In this document: piece after piece, positions 1 through 10,509 of the stretch
Layout: the number at the start of each line of letters is the position of its first letter
Position numbering within the stretch: position 1 is the stretch's first letter
Origin: Candidatus Altimarinota bacterium
GTDB taxonomy: Bacteria > Patescibacteriota > Gracilibacteria > BD1-5 > UBA6164
NCBI GenBank assembly: GCA_028697205.1
Contig: JAQVFO010000005.1
Span: 1-59,270 of the forward strand
Reading direction: 5' to 3'
DNA: 59,270 nucleotides
Made by a program: the position numbers and the translations under genes
Notes under the pieces: generated by a model
What the model was told of the DNA's origin: nothing
What the model saw: the letters and a program-made list of their open reading frames with translations, nothing else
Databases searched by the model: none

Positions 1-859
1 TTTTGCAAATAGTGCTTTTTCAGTTTTTAAAAATGTTTATGATACTTCATGAGTAATTAAAGCAATCAAACTAGAAGGACAAACTATGAGTAGAAAAGAT
101 ATAGATGATTTAACTCAAGTTGCTATAAAAGCTTGAGCAAAATGACTTGCATATATTATATATGATGCTGTAGAGTGACCAAAATCACCAATTTTAAAAT
201 TCTTTTCTGAAGCAGAAATAAAAGAAATGGAAGCTAGATTAACACCAAAAACATGAGATATCATTTTCTTTTCAGCAAATGAGTTTAAAAGAGCTGTTTC
301 TGTTTTATCTGTTGTTAGACTTGCCCTAAGAGACAAATTTAATTTAGCAGATAAAAATAAATTAGCATTTTCATGGATAGTTGATTTTCCTATGTTTGAA
401 CAAGATGATGTAACAGGGAAACTTGATTTCTCACATAATCCGTTTTCTATGCCACATGGTTGAGTTGAAGCTTTTGAAAGACAAGACTTATTAAACATTA
501 AAGCAGTTCAATATGATTTAGCTTGTAATTGATTTGAAATACTTTCAGGGTCTATAAGAAATCATGATGTTGAAAGTTTAGTAAAAGCATTTTGAATTGT
601 TGGTAGAGATAAACAAGAAGTTATGGATAAATTTGGAGCAATGTACGAAGCTTTTCAATATTGAGTTCCTCCACATGGGTGATTTGCTATATGAATGGAT
701 AGATTTATGATGATTTTAAAAGATGAAGAAAATATTAGAGAAGTTTATGCTTTTCCTAAATCAGGTAGAGCTCAAGATATGATGATGAATGCTCCTGCAA
801 CAATAGATCAATCACAACTTGATGAACTAAATATTGAATTAAAACCTTTTGATTTATAA
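1..859 (+). CDS. aspS: Aspartyl-tRNA synthetase, C-terminal part (5' truncated by window)
   Basis: The reading frame starts at base 2 and gives 285 residues ending in TAA at 857-859. It matches the C-terminal half of bacterial-type AspRS, which charges tRNA-Asp. Visible landmarks are the end of the GAD insertion domain, then class II motifs such as SWIVDFPMFE, FSHNPFSMPH, the flipping-loop-like segment, SGSIRNHD and the motif 3 region HGGFAIGMDRFMM with its ATP-binding arginine. The tail FPKSGRAQDMMMNAPA is the usual AspRS ending. Several conserved glycines, including both in HGG-FAIGMDR, are TGA codons, which supports code 25. The start lies upstream of the window. The family assignment is secure. 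Confidence 0.95.
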
Positions 860-860
860 T

Positions 861-983
861 ATGGAAAGATTAACATACATAAAAATTGATTGAACCTGAA
901 CTTGATGAACAGGTGTAGATAAAAATATAGATAATCTAAAAGAAGAAATTAACGATAAGATAAATAATGGATTAAAAATCTAA
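861..983 (+). CDS. Possible 40-aa small protein
   Basis: An ATG one base after the aspS stop opens a 40-codon frame ending in TAA. The product begins MERLTYIKIDGTGTGG and continues into a charged, probably helical tail rich in Lys, Glu, Asn and Ile. Five of its glycines are TGA. The tight spacing suggests co-transcription with aspS and a real small gene, but no family is recognised and the length is short enough for chance. Comparison with related genomes would be needed to decide. Confidence 0.35.
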
Positions 984-1007
984 AATTTAGCATTTAACTT
1001 TTCTACT

Positions 1008-1922
1008 ATGCTAAGACAATTAAATATAAAGAATATCCTTTGGATAGATTGAGAAAATATATCAAAAGATGATTTGCAATCTGTTGTAAGACACTATAAT
1101 TTTCATGAATTGGATATAGAGGCATGTTTAGAAGAAAATCAAAGAGCTAGAATAGATTATTATGAGGATTATATGTTTATTACTCTTCATTTTCCAAAGT
1201 ATAATACAAGAACTCAAATATATGAATTAAATGAGTTTGATATATTTCTTTGAAAAGATTATTTGATAACTTTTAGAAATCACCACTGAAATCATATTGA
1301 TACAATATATGATCAATATGGTAAACTTGATATAAAAGATGGTAGTAAGTTCAAAATTTCATCAGGGTATATACTTTATGAAATTGTTCAAGCAATGTTA
1401 GTAAAAATGTTTAGAGTAATGGAGAAACTAAGAGCAGATATTAGAAAAATAGAAAGAGATGTTTTTTCAGCTTCATCTTCTTTAATAGTAAGAGATTTAA
1501 TGATAAAAAAGAGAAATATAATAATGCTGAAAAATATGTTTAAACCACAAATTCCTGTTTTAAATCAACTAGAATTTAATATGAATAAACTATTTGCTTG
1601 AAAAATGGAAGCATATTTTGAGGATTTGGAAGATAAATTATGAAAAATAGTTGATGAAATAAACCTATTAGATGAATATGTTAGTTCTATTGAAGTTTCA
1701 TATAAAACTATGATTGATATAAAGACAAATACAGTAATTAAGTTACTTACATTATTCTCAGCTTTTTTACTTCCTTTGACTTTAATTACAAGTTTTTATG
1801 GAATGAATGTAAAATTACCACTTCAAGAACATCCATACTTTGTATATATACTCCTTTTATTATGTGCATTAGTTACTGTAACTATAGGATATTTTTTCTT
1901 TAAAAATAATAATAAGATCTAA
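1008..1922 (+). CDS. corA: CorA-family divalent cation transporter
   Basis: The 304-residue protein has the CorA plan: a large charged N-terminal cytoplasmic domain, a long helical stalk around residues 130-240, then two C-terminal membrane helices. The selectivity signature YGMN is present at about residues 264-267, between TM1 (LLTLFSAFLLPLTLITSF) and TM2. The family forms pentameric Mg2+/Co2+ channels in the inner membrane. Length is typical (E. coli CorA is 316 aa). The ATG at 1008 is the first in frame and follows aspS and the tiny ORF on the same strand. Metal specificity cannot be read from the sequence. Confidence 0.93.
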
Positions 1923-2003
1923 GAAATGTTAAGTTTGAAATTTAAATTAAAAATTTAGAATCAAACACTTAACATTTAATATTTAATATTTAAAATTTTG
2001 ATA

Positions 2004-3380
2004 ATGCTTTGAAAAGTAACGATAATATGAAGACCAAATGTGTGAAAATCTAGTTTTTTTAATATGTTTACAGGTCATAAGATAGCTATTGTAGCAGATG
2101 AACCTGGAACTACTAGAGATATCTCAGAGTTTGAGTATAAAGATGAAGAAAACAAAATAACTTATATATTATCTGATTCTTGATGACTTGATTTTTCAAG
2201 TAAAGATGATGAAATAGCAAAAGATATAGTAGATAGAACTGCAAAAGCAATTGAAGATAGTGATTTATTGATATGGCTATTAGAATATGATAGATTAACT
2301 GAACTTGACGAAAAAATATTAAAATTATTAAAAGAGAGAAAAGTAAAAGATGTAGTAATAGTTGCTAATAAAGCAGATAATGAAGAAAAAATAATGGAAT
2401 CAATGAGTTTGGCTTGAACTTGATGATTTAAAGATTTCTTTTCAGTTTCTGTTTCACATAATAGATGAATTTATGAAGTTAAAAAATTTGTTGCAAATTA
2501 TTTAACTGAGAAATGACTTAATTATGAGGAAGAAGAAGTAGATGATAGTTTTATTAAATTAGCAGTTATAGGTAGACCAAATGTTGGTAAATCAAGTATA
2601 ATTAATGCTATATTGTGAAAAGATAGAGTAATGGTAAAAGATATGGCTTGAACTACAAGAGATAGTATAGATTCAAAGTTTAATTATAACTGACAAAATT
2701 TTGTTTTAATTGATACTGCAGGGATTAGAAGACTTAGCAAAATTTGAACAAGAAATATAGAAAATTGGTCAGTTATGAGAACAGAAAGAGCTATAAGTAG
2801 AGCTGATATTGTTGCTGTTGTAATTGATGCTGATGAAGCAGTAGTTCAACAAGATTTTTCTATTATAAATAGAGCAATTGAAGAAAATAAATGATTGATA
2901 CTTGTTTTGAATAAGTGGGATAAAGTTCTTGCAAAGCCATGAGTTGATAAAGAAACAATGATGGATAAATATCTAGGTTATTTAAAGAAAAAGATGGATT
3001 TCTTACCTTGGGTTTCAGTTATTTTTACAACTGCAACAGAGAAAAAGAGAGTTAATGAAATACTTGATAGTGCTATATGAATTAGAGAAGAAAGAAATAA
3101 AAGAGTAAAAACATCTATATTTAATGAATTTCTTGAACAAGTTGTATATAAACATGCACCAAGTTGAAATAAGACATCTCATAATCCAAAGATTTATTAT
3201 TGAAGTCAAGTTGATACTAACCCTCCAAAATTTGTAATAACTGTAAATAATCCTTCTCATTTTCATTTTTCATATAAGAGATATCTTGAAAATCGTATAA
3301 GAGATACTTTTTGATTTTTTTGAACTCCAATAATTCTAGAATTAAAGTGAAGAGGGAAGCATAAAGATGAAGTAAAGTAG
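2004..3380 (+). CDS. der: GTPase Der (EngA), ribosome biogenesis
   Basis: The 458-residue protein has two tandem GTPase domains and a C-terminal KH-like domain, the architecture unique to Der, which acts in 50S subunit assembly. Domain 1 has the P-loop GRPNVGKS at residues 9-16, with both glycines encoded by TGA. Domain 2 has a second GRPNVGKS near residue 190, followed by DTAGIRR (G3) and NKWD (G4). In domain 1 the G3 region reads SDSGGLD and G4 is NKAD. The C-terminal region ends [13 protein letters not shown], close to the usual RGKKK ending. The stop is TAG, which confirms that TAG remains a terminator here. Confidence 0.96.
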
Positions 3381-3399
3381 TAAATAGTGAAAAATAAAA

Positions 3400-3430
3400 A
3401 AAATAGAATGTATTTTACATTCTATTTTTA
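3400..3430 (+). terminator. Rho-independent terminator after der
   Basis: An 11-bp inverted repeat (AATAGAATGTA / TACATTCTATT) with a TTT loop lies 20 bases after the der stop and is followed by a short T-rich run. Confidence 0.75.
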
Positions 3431-3466
3431 TTTTAACAAGATTTTGACATAAAAATACAAAAATAC

Positions 3467-3495
3467 TTGACATAAATATGTTTTGATAATATAAA
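3467..3495 (+). promoter_or_regulatory. Sigma70-type promoter for the pyrF-pyrE fusion
   Basis: A perfect TTGACA (3467-3472) is separated by 17 bases from TATAAA (3490-3495), about 34 bases before the ATG of the next gene. A second TTGACA sits at 3444-3449. This is the clearest consensus promoter in the window. Confidence 0.7.
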
Positions 3496-3528
3496 ATAGA
3501 TGTTTTTTTATTTTTTAAAAACTTAATT

Positions 3529-5175
3529 ATGTGAGCAGTATTATGAAGAGATCCAGAGGAGTCAATAAATGAATCAAAATTAATTATTGCTGTTGATTGA
3601 AGAAAACCAGAAGAGGTTAACAGAATAGTAGATACTATTAAGGAATGATGTAAAGGACATATAGATAGAATATTAATAAAATTTAATGATCAACTTTTTA
3701 GACTTTGAGTTGATGGAGTCTTAGAATTAACAGATGAACAAGAATGATATATATTGATGCTAGATCCAAAATTGCATGATATTCCTCAAACAGTTGCACA
3801 TGCCATTGAACAACTTGCAGAATCATGATTAGCAGAAAAAACTGAATATATAACTATTCATGCAAGTTGATGAACAGATATGATAAAAGCAGCAGTTGAA
3901 TCAAGAAACAAAGCAGAAATAAAAACTAAAATACTAGCTGTAACAGTTTTAACTACACTTTGAGAAAAGTGAGCTCAAGCTTCATTTGATGAAACAGCAA
4001 AATATTGAGTTTTAAAACTTGCTAAAATAGCTTTAGAAGCATGAGCTGATTGAATTGTTTGTTCACCACTTGAGGCTCCTATATTGAGAGCTGTTTTCTG
4101 AGAAAAATATTCTGATTTCTTAATAGTTACTCCTTGAATTAGATTTGCTGATAGTAAGGTAGATCATCAAACTAGAAGAAAGACTCCATCATGAGCAATT
4201 CTATGAGGTTCATCAGATTTAGTTTGTTGAAGTGATATATTAGTAAAAAATCAAGATTGAACTATAAATACTGCAGCTATGATTGCTGCAATTGATAAAT
4301 TTTTTAATGAAATTGATGGAATTGTATATCAAGCCGAGAAGAAAAAGTATGAGTTTGAAAGATTACTTTACACAGGAGAATGGCTTGATTTATTAAAATA
4401 TATTTGAGCAATATATAGTAGACCTGAATGATGAGCTTATTGTAGACTTGCTTCAAAACTACTTAGCGATACATATATAAATATCTGAGCTTCAGAAAGA
4501 AATTATTTGGTTCTAGAAAAAGCAGCTAGAGAATTAGCAGAAAAATTAAACAAAACAGTTTGATTAGATAAAGTATGAGCAGATAAAATAGATGAAGTAA
4601 GATGAGATTATGTTATTATGTGAGCTCAAATGTGAAGTGTAAGATTGTCATGAGTTTTAGCTGAAAAAATGTGAATTGAAACAAGTATATATGCTGAGAA
4701 AAATAATCCAGAGAAAGAGGCTTTAGATGATATAAAAGCATTACTTGGTATGTTTACTTGAAAATTACAACCTACAACATTGTTACAATGAGTTGAAGAG
4801 TTAACTAAAAGAAAATATTCAGATACTATGCTTTTAAACAGACATGATATAGATTTAACTTGAAAGAAAGTTATATTAAGTGAAGATATAGTTACTGAGT
4901 GAACAACTTTAGATAGAATGATTGAATTAGTGAAACAAAAATGATGAGAAGTTATAGCTATAGCTTGCGTTTGAAATAGACATTGAAAAGATAATTTTAA
5001 ATGAATTCCAATGATTTCTTGTGTTGTTCCTCCTAAATTTGGTATGTTTTGGGATGAAAATACTCCAGTAGAAAAGAGAATATGAAAAGAAATGTTACCA
5101 GCTTGATCTAAAATTGCTGAGAAGCCAAAAAATGTTTGGAATGAATTAGTTCAAAGTATGAGGGACTCAATGTAA
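3529..5175 (+). CDS. pyrFE: Fused orotidine-5'-phosphate decarboxylase / orotate phosphoribosyltransferase
   Basis: This 548-residue protein joins the last two steps of UMP synthesis. Residues about 15-275 are an OMP decarboxylase TIM barrel with the catalytic array D79-P-K81-L-H-D84 and a closing segment LIVTPGIRF. Residues about 290-548 are a type I phosphoribosyltransferase with a PRPP-binding loop, SEDIVTEGTT, at 451-460; the first of the two acidic residues is Glu rather than Asp. The order is decarboxylase first, the reverse of human UMPS (OPRT first). It has its own consensus promoter and is bounded by terminators, so it is probably transcribed alone. No other pyr gene is present here. 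Confidence 0.9.
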
Positions 5176-5180
5176 AATTA

Positions 5181-5207
5181 AAAAGAAGCTTTTTAAAAGC
5201 TTCTTTT
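5181..5207. terminator. Bidirectional terminator between convergent pyrFE and folC
   Basis: The inverted repeat AAAGAAGCTTTT / AAAAGCTTCTTT lies between the stops of two convergent genes, with A/T runs on both sides. It touches the folC stop codon. Confidence 0.75.
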
Positions 5208-6348
5208 ATTTAAATTCTAAAAAATCTCAAATCATATATAAACTTCAAAAAATCATAAACAACTCATCTTCTTTTTTTGAAGCTAGTTCTAAAATATCAT
5301 CTTTATCTAAAATTTCTACTTTTTTTCATTTTTCTAAAAATTGTTTTTGTAATATTTTAGTATTTTCTAAATACATATTTTGAGAATCTATAATAATATA
5401 GTTATTTTTAATTCAAAAAATATCAGTTATTAAATTGATATTTTTTCATTTTTTTAGAGAAAAACAAAAATTTATTTTTTTGAAATTATCTTTTATAGAA
5501 TCAATATAAATCTTCAATTCTTTTAGTCATCATTCGTTATGAGCTCCGTCTACAAGTATATTTTTGTTTAAATATTGAAGTCTACCATTGTGTTTCACAC
5601 ATTGAAGTCATTTTAAAATTGTTTCTTCATTTATTCATAAATATTTACAAATTTCATAGGCAAGTCAGGCATTTCTTTCTTGAAAATCCCCAAGCATATT
5701 TGTTTTAACTTTTTTTGTGGTAAATATAAGTTTTGATTTTTTCTCTTTTGCTATGTCTTCTATAACTTTGTTTTGTTGATTAATTATAACAGGAATTCAT
5801 GATTTTATAATTCATGCTTTTTCAAAAGAAATCTTTTCTAAAGTATCTCAAAGTATATTTTGATGATCTAGAGAAATACTTGTTATACAAGTTATAGTTG
5901 GTTCTACAACATTAGTTGCATCAAGCCTTCATCATAATCCTACTTCTATTATTGCATATTCAACATTTCTCTCTTTAAAAAACTCAAAAGCTAATAAAGT
6001 TCATTTTTCAAATTGAGCAAGTTTTATAGGAATATAAGTAAGTCTATTTGTGAGTTCAATAAATTCTTTTTCATTAATATATCATTCGTCAGTTAAGAAC
6101 CGTTCTTTTACATCTATTAAATGAGGTTGAGTAAAAACTCATACTTTTTTTCATGCATTTTTTAAAATGGAAAATACCATTTTTGAAACACTTCACTTTC
6201 AATTTGTTCAAGCTATGTGAATTACTTTTATATTTTTTAAAGGATTTTCTAAAAAAATCATAGCATTTATCATTTTACCTAGCTCATAATCAGCTAAATC
6301 ATCATGTGTAAAGATTTTATTTTTTGCTTCTTCGTAAGTTTTAATCAT
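5206..6348 (-). CDS. folC: FolC-type Mur ligase family protein (folylpolyglutamate/dihydrofolate synthase)
   Basis: The 380-residue protein has the ATP-binding P-loop HIAGTNGKGS near residue 45, then EVGLGGRLDATN and SLDHQNILG, and the late motif DGAHNE. These are FolC-family signatures; the family adds glutamate to (dihydro)folate or dihydropteroate. Length is somewhat short (E. coli FolC is 422 aa) and the C-terminal domain looks reduced. Which activity it has cannot be decided, because no other folate biosynthesis gene is nearby. It lies 3 bases downstream of the mltG-like gene, whose stop is at 6352-6354, so the two are likely co-transcribed. Confidence 0.88.
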
Positions 6349-6351
6349 ATC

Positions 6352-7332
6352 TTATTTAATATATAACATTTTGTTGGCTATATGCTCTTCATTTGTTTTT
6401 GCATAATGAATTTGTCAATTTGAATCATGTAAATAATAATAATATGGACTGTCTTTGCTATTATAAACTGCTTCAATAGTATCTGCGCTAGGGTTAGAAA
6501 TTGGAGTTTTTGGAAGTCATAACTTTGTTCTTGTATTGTAGTCATTTATGTCACTTATGTGATTTCATATAAAATTTGGAGTACATTCATCAAAAGTCAA
6601 TTTATAAGGATAACAAACAGTTGCATCAGCTCATATAAACCAATTTTCATTAAGTCTTTTTTTAAGAATTCATGCAACAAGACTTTTTTCTTTTATTGAT
6701 TTCTCTTCTTTTTCAAGGATAGATGCAATATTTATATTATTTTGTAGTTCTTCATCATGAGGATTAATATCAAGTTCTTTGATTACTTTTTTATCAAAAT
6801 TTTGAAGCATAGAATTTATAAAAGTTTCAAGTTTGAAATTATTTGGATTTATAGCATAAGTATCTGGGTATAGAAATCATTCCAAAGTTTGAGCATTTTT
6901 TAGAAATATATATTCTTTTTTTAAATCATTCAAATTATTTTTATTTAAATTTATTAAGTCTCAACTTTTGATTAATCACTCATTTGATAATTTATTATCT
7001 ATATCATAAATATTCCGTCATTCTAGAATAGTTATTTGTAAATCATTAGTTATTGGATTTTTAAGAGAGTTTATTACTCATTCTAAATTTAATCATTTTT
7101 CAACCTTATAATTTCAAGCTTGTAAGTCATTTTTAGGAGGATTAAATTTTAAATATATTTTTAAATAATTTGAATTTATATTTAATTTATCTGCAAGACT
7201 TCTATATGTATCTCATTTTTTAATTTCAATTATATTCTCTGTACTAGTTACAATTGCACTTTTAAAACTTTGATAACTTATAAAGAAATATGTTGGAATT
7301 ATTAATATAATTAGTAAAAAGACTTTTTTCAT
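6352..7332 (-). CDS. mltG: MltG/YceG-family endolytic murein transglycosylase
   Basis: The 326-residue protein starts with a signal anchor (residues 1-20, KKVFLLIILIIPTYF), then a LysM-like segment (GDTYRSLADKLNINSNYLK) and the YceG domain. The catalytic stretch reads ASILEKEEKS, with the glutamate typical of MltG, and the late motifs LPKTPISNPSADT and YYYLHDSNGQIHYAKTNEEH match the family consensus. MltG cleaves nascent peptidoglycan strands at the membrane and limits glycan length. Together with the PBP and LCP genes further on it shows that this organism builds a wall. Confidence 0.9.
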
Positions 7333-7484
7333 ATTTTAGATTTATAGTTTTTATTTAATAGGTTAAAAATTTGTAAGATTTTATTTATTTTTTTGTTTTT
7401 TAGAAATTTTTATTTAAATTAATTTTATATTTTTAAGAAATCTTTTATACTATTTTATATAATTTATTTTACAAAAAAAAATTT

Positions 7485-9488
7485 ATGAAAAAAATCGTTT
7501 TATTTTTGATAGCTTTATTTTTATTTTTTATAAACTGTTGAGTATTTGCAGCAGATAAAAAAGTTACTTTTACTTCTTGATGGAATACATTTTCAACAAC
7601 AAATTTATTATCAAACATATCTTTTTCAAATACAACTTGATCTTGATTGTACTTTTTTACTTTAAATAATTGAAAATGGGAAAGAGTATTAGTTTCTACT
7701 TGAACGATTAAACCATTAGATTGATTTATGGTTTATAATAAAAATAAATCTAGTGTAGAAATGACTCTTGATTATAAAAAAAATCTATCACAAGAAGAAG
7801 CTTTATTCTCAAAAAAATTAACTGTTTGATGGAATTTAATATGACTTACAACTATATCTAATCCTTTTTCAGATTTAATTCAAAAAAAATCTATTTTAGT
7901 TGATTTTATATGATTTACTAATTGAATAAAATATTCTATTTATAAATGAGATTTAGATATTCCATTCCAATTATGAAAGTCATATTTGGTTTATATGCCA
8001 CAATCTTGAGTATATAATTGAACTCAAGATTTATTAATTGATACTAAAGATAACTCAAATACTAAAAATTTAGATAATATAATCAATTTAACATGAAGTT
8101 ATTCTTTAGGAGAACAAAGTATAGTTGCTTGAGCAAAAAATCAGAGATTAATAAGTTTTAATATAAAGGCAAATGAGGTTTCTTCTATAAATATAACTCG
8201 TATGAAGTTTACTCAGAGTTGAGATATTTTATCAAATAATATTATAAATATAAAGTTGGTAGTAAATAATATGATTGTTTCTACAAAAAATATGACAACT
8301 TGAAATCCAAACTATCTAGATTTTAATGATATTAATTTTACTATTCCAAAAAACTGAGATGCACAAATAGATGTTGTCGCTGATTTTTCAGCTAATTTAA
8401 CAGGGAATAGTTTTCAATTATTATTATCTTGAGAAAATATTGATGCAACAGATAGTAATTGATTAAAGTTATCATCTTCTAATATAAATTTAAATTCATC
8501 TTGACCTTTATTTACATTTAAAAATAATTGAAATTCTTCACTTAATTTTTCTTCTGATTCTCCAAGTTCTATGGCATTAACTCATTCTTCTACAGGACTT
8601 GTATTAGCTAAATATAATATTTCTGCTAGTTATGATGATTTAAAATTAACTGATTTGTATTTGTATAATAAATGAACTGCAGATTTATGATCAAGTATAA
8701 AATCAATTTCATTGTATGATGTTAATTGAAATAAATTATCATGATGATCTATTTTAGGATCTCAAACTATTTATTTTTCTTTATGAAGTAATTCAAATTT
8801 TGTAATTCCAAGAAACACATCTAATAGTACATTAATAGTTTCAGCAGTCTTTAATGATATAACTGATTCTAGTAAAACTAATAAGACAGTAGAATTAGCT
8901 ATATGAACTTGAAGTTATAATGGTTCTGTTGCTAATTGATATAGTAATTGAGCTGTTTTAGTATCTCAATCAAATTGAAATTATGTGACTAATATGAATT
9001 CATTTTCATCTACAGCAAAATTAAATTTACTTGTTAGGTCATATCCAATTGTTGTAAATGGTGATGCAACATATAGTACTAATACTTTTACGATAACTGC
9101 CGATTCAAATAATAGAATTCAAATAGTTTCTTTGACTTGAACATTGGTTAATCCTATTAATTGACCGACTAATTTTATTTTGTACAAAGATAGACAATTT
9201 AGTGATAATGTGATTGCTAGTGGAGTGCTTCTTCCTTGAACATATGGAGAATTTTATATGAATTTTGCTTATCCAATAGATATATCTGCTTGAACAACTA
9301 AAAAATTTGTTTTAGAATTTTCATGAGCCTCTGGTGTTTCTGTTGATTCTAAAAGAATATTTAGAATTATAGATTTATCATATAATGATATGATGGATAC
9401 AGGAACTCCAAATCAAGTTCTTATTCCTACTATAAATTCATACTATAATGTATGACTTCCAACTGTTGAATCTACTTATATTTATTAA
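7485..9488 (+). CDS. Secreted, beta-rich surface protein of unknown function
   Basis: This 667-residue protein begins with a Sec signal peptide (KKIVLFLIALFLFFINCGVFA, cleavage likely after ..VFAA at about residue 23). The mature part is rich in Ser, Thr, Asn and Gly with repeated beta-strand-like stretches. There is no cysteine-based lipobox after the hydrophobic core and no obvious C-terminal anchor. An early segment (KLTVGWNLIGL, LGKSYLVYMP) resembles the short beta-rich 'GWNLIG..YW' units common in CPR secreted proteins. No catalytic motif was seen. Its neighbours are membrane and pilin-like genes, so a role at the cell surface is a reasonable inference. Confidence 0.75.
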
Positions 9489-9499
9489 TACAATTTTCT

Positions 9500-10429
9500 A
9501 TGGATATATCATTACTTATAACAAATTTTTATGAGCTTTTTTCATTGGCTTGATTGTGAGCTTTAATAACTATCATACTTATAGATATAACAATGAGTTG
9601 AGATAATGCTATAATTATATGAATGGCAACAAAAAACTTACCAAAAGAACAGAGAAAAAAAGCTATATTAGTTGGTATTTTTCTTGCTACTATATTAAGA
9701 ATTATTTTTGCATTTTTAGTAACTTTACTTATGTGAATTGTAGGGATAAAAGTTGCTTGATGACTTCTTTTAATGTATGTTGTATGGAAGTTTTATAAAG
9801 AGGTTAGGATGTGAGAAACAAAAAATGAATCATGAAATAAAGCGTCAAAAACTACATTTTTATCAGCTATATCTCTTATAGTTATGGCAGATATATCAAT
9901 GAGTTTAGATAATGTATTAGCTGTTGCATGAGCTGCAAATGAAAATTTATTTGCACTTTGATTATGATTAATAGTTTCAATTGTTCTTATGGCTATAGCT
10001 TCAAATTATATAGCAGATAAACTTGAAAAATACCCACAAATTCAATGGGTCTGATTATTAGTTATACTTTATGTAGCTTTAGAAATGATTATGGATTGAT
10101 GAACAGATTTTACAAAGGAGTTTTTACCATGAAGTATAGAATTTAGTAAATCATTTATGCCACTTGTTATATTTTTAATATGAGTTTTTTGATTTGTATT
10201 ACATGATAAATATATTACACCAATTGAAAAAATTAAGATTCAAGAATTTATTTGAAAAAATTTTGTATGGGTAATTATTTTAAATTTACTACTTATATTT
10301 TTTATGTGATATTGGGGAGATATGATAAAGAACTTTTTGTTTAGCCATATTTCAATACTTTATACATTTACATTCATTATGTTCTTTATGATAATTGAAA
10401 TTTTAGCAATTTATAAGACAAAAAGATAA
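9500..10429 (+). CDS. TerC/YjbE-family integral membrane protein
   Basis: The 309-residue protein has about eight hydrophobic segments in two halves. Each half carries the TerC-type acidic motif in a helix: DITMSGDNAIII near residue 30 and ADISMSLDNVLAV near residue 130. These paired SxDN motifs are typical of TerC-like transporters, linked to manganese or other metal efflux and to protein metalation at the membrane. It starts 12 bases after the upstream surface-protein gene, so they may share a transcript. The substrate is inferred from the family only. Confidence 0.85.
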
Positions 10430-10432
10430 TAC

Positions 10433-10460
10433 ATAGTCAATTCAAATAATTTGCAAAAGC
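10433..10460 (+). promoter_or_regulatory. Conserved element upstream of pilin-LRR gene
   Basis: The stretch beginning ATAGTCAATT and containing TTTGCAAAA is nearly identical (allowing two inserted bases) to 56301-56330, which sits at a similar distance from the paralogous pilin-like gene. It may be a shared promoter or operator. It starts only a few bases after the upstream stop codon. Confidence 0.5.
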
Positions 10461-10509
10461 ATTAGAGGTTGAGTAAACTTTAAATATTCTTTAATATTTA
10501 AATATTTAT

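Noticed and set aside
1928-1975. Imperfect inverted repeat between corA and der (GTTAAG..TTTGA / TCAAA..CTTAAC)
   Set aside because: The stem is interrupted by a bulge, has a long A/T loop and no T-run, so I cannot call it a terminator.
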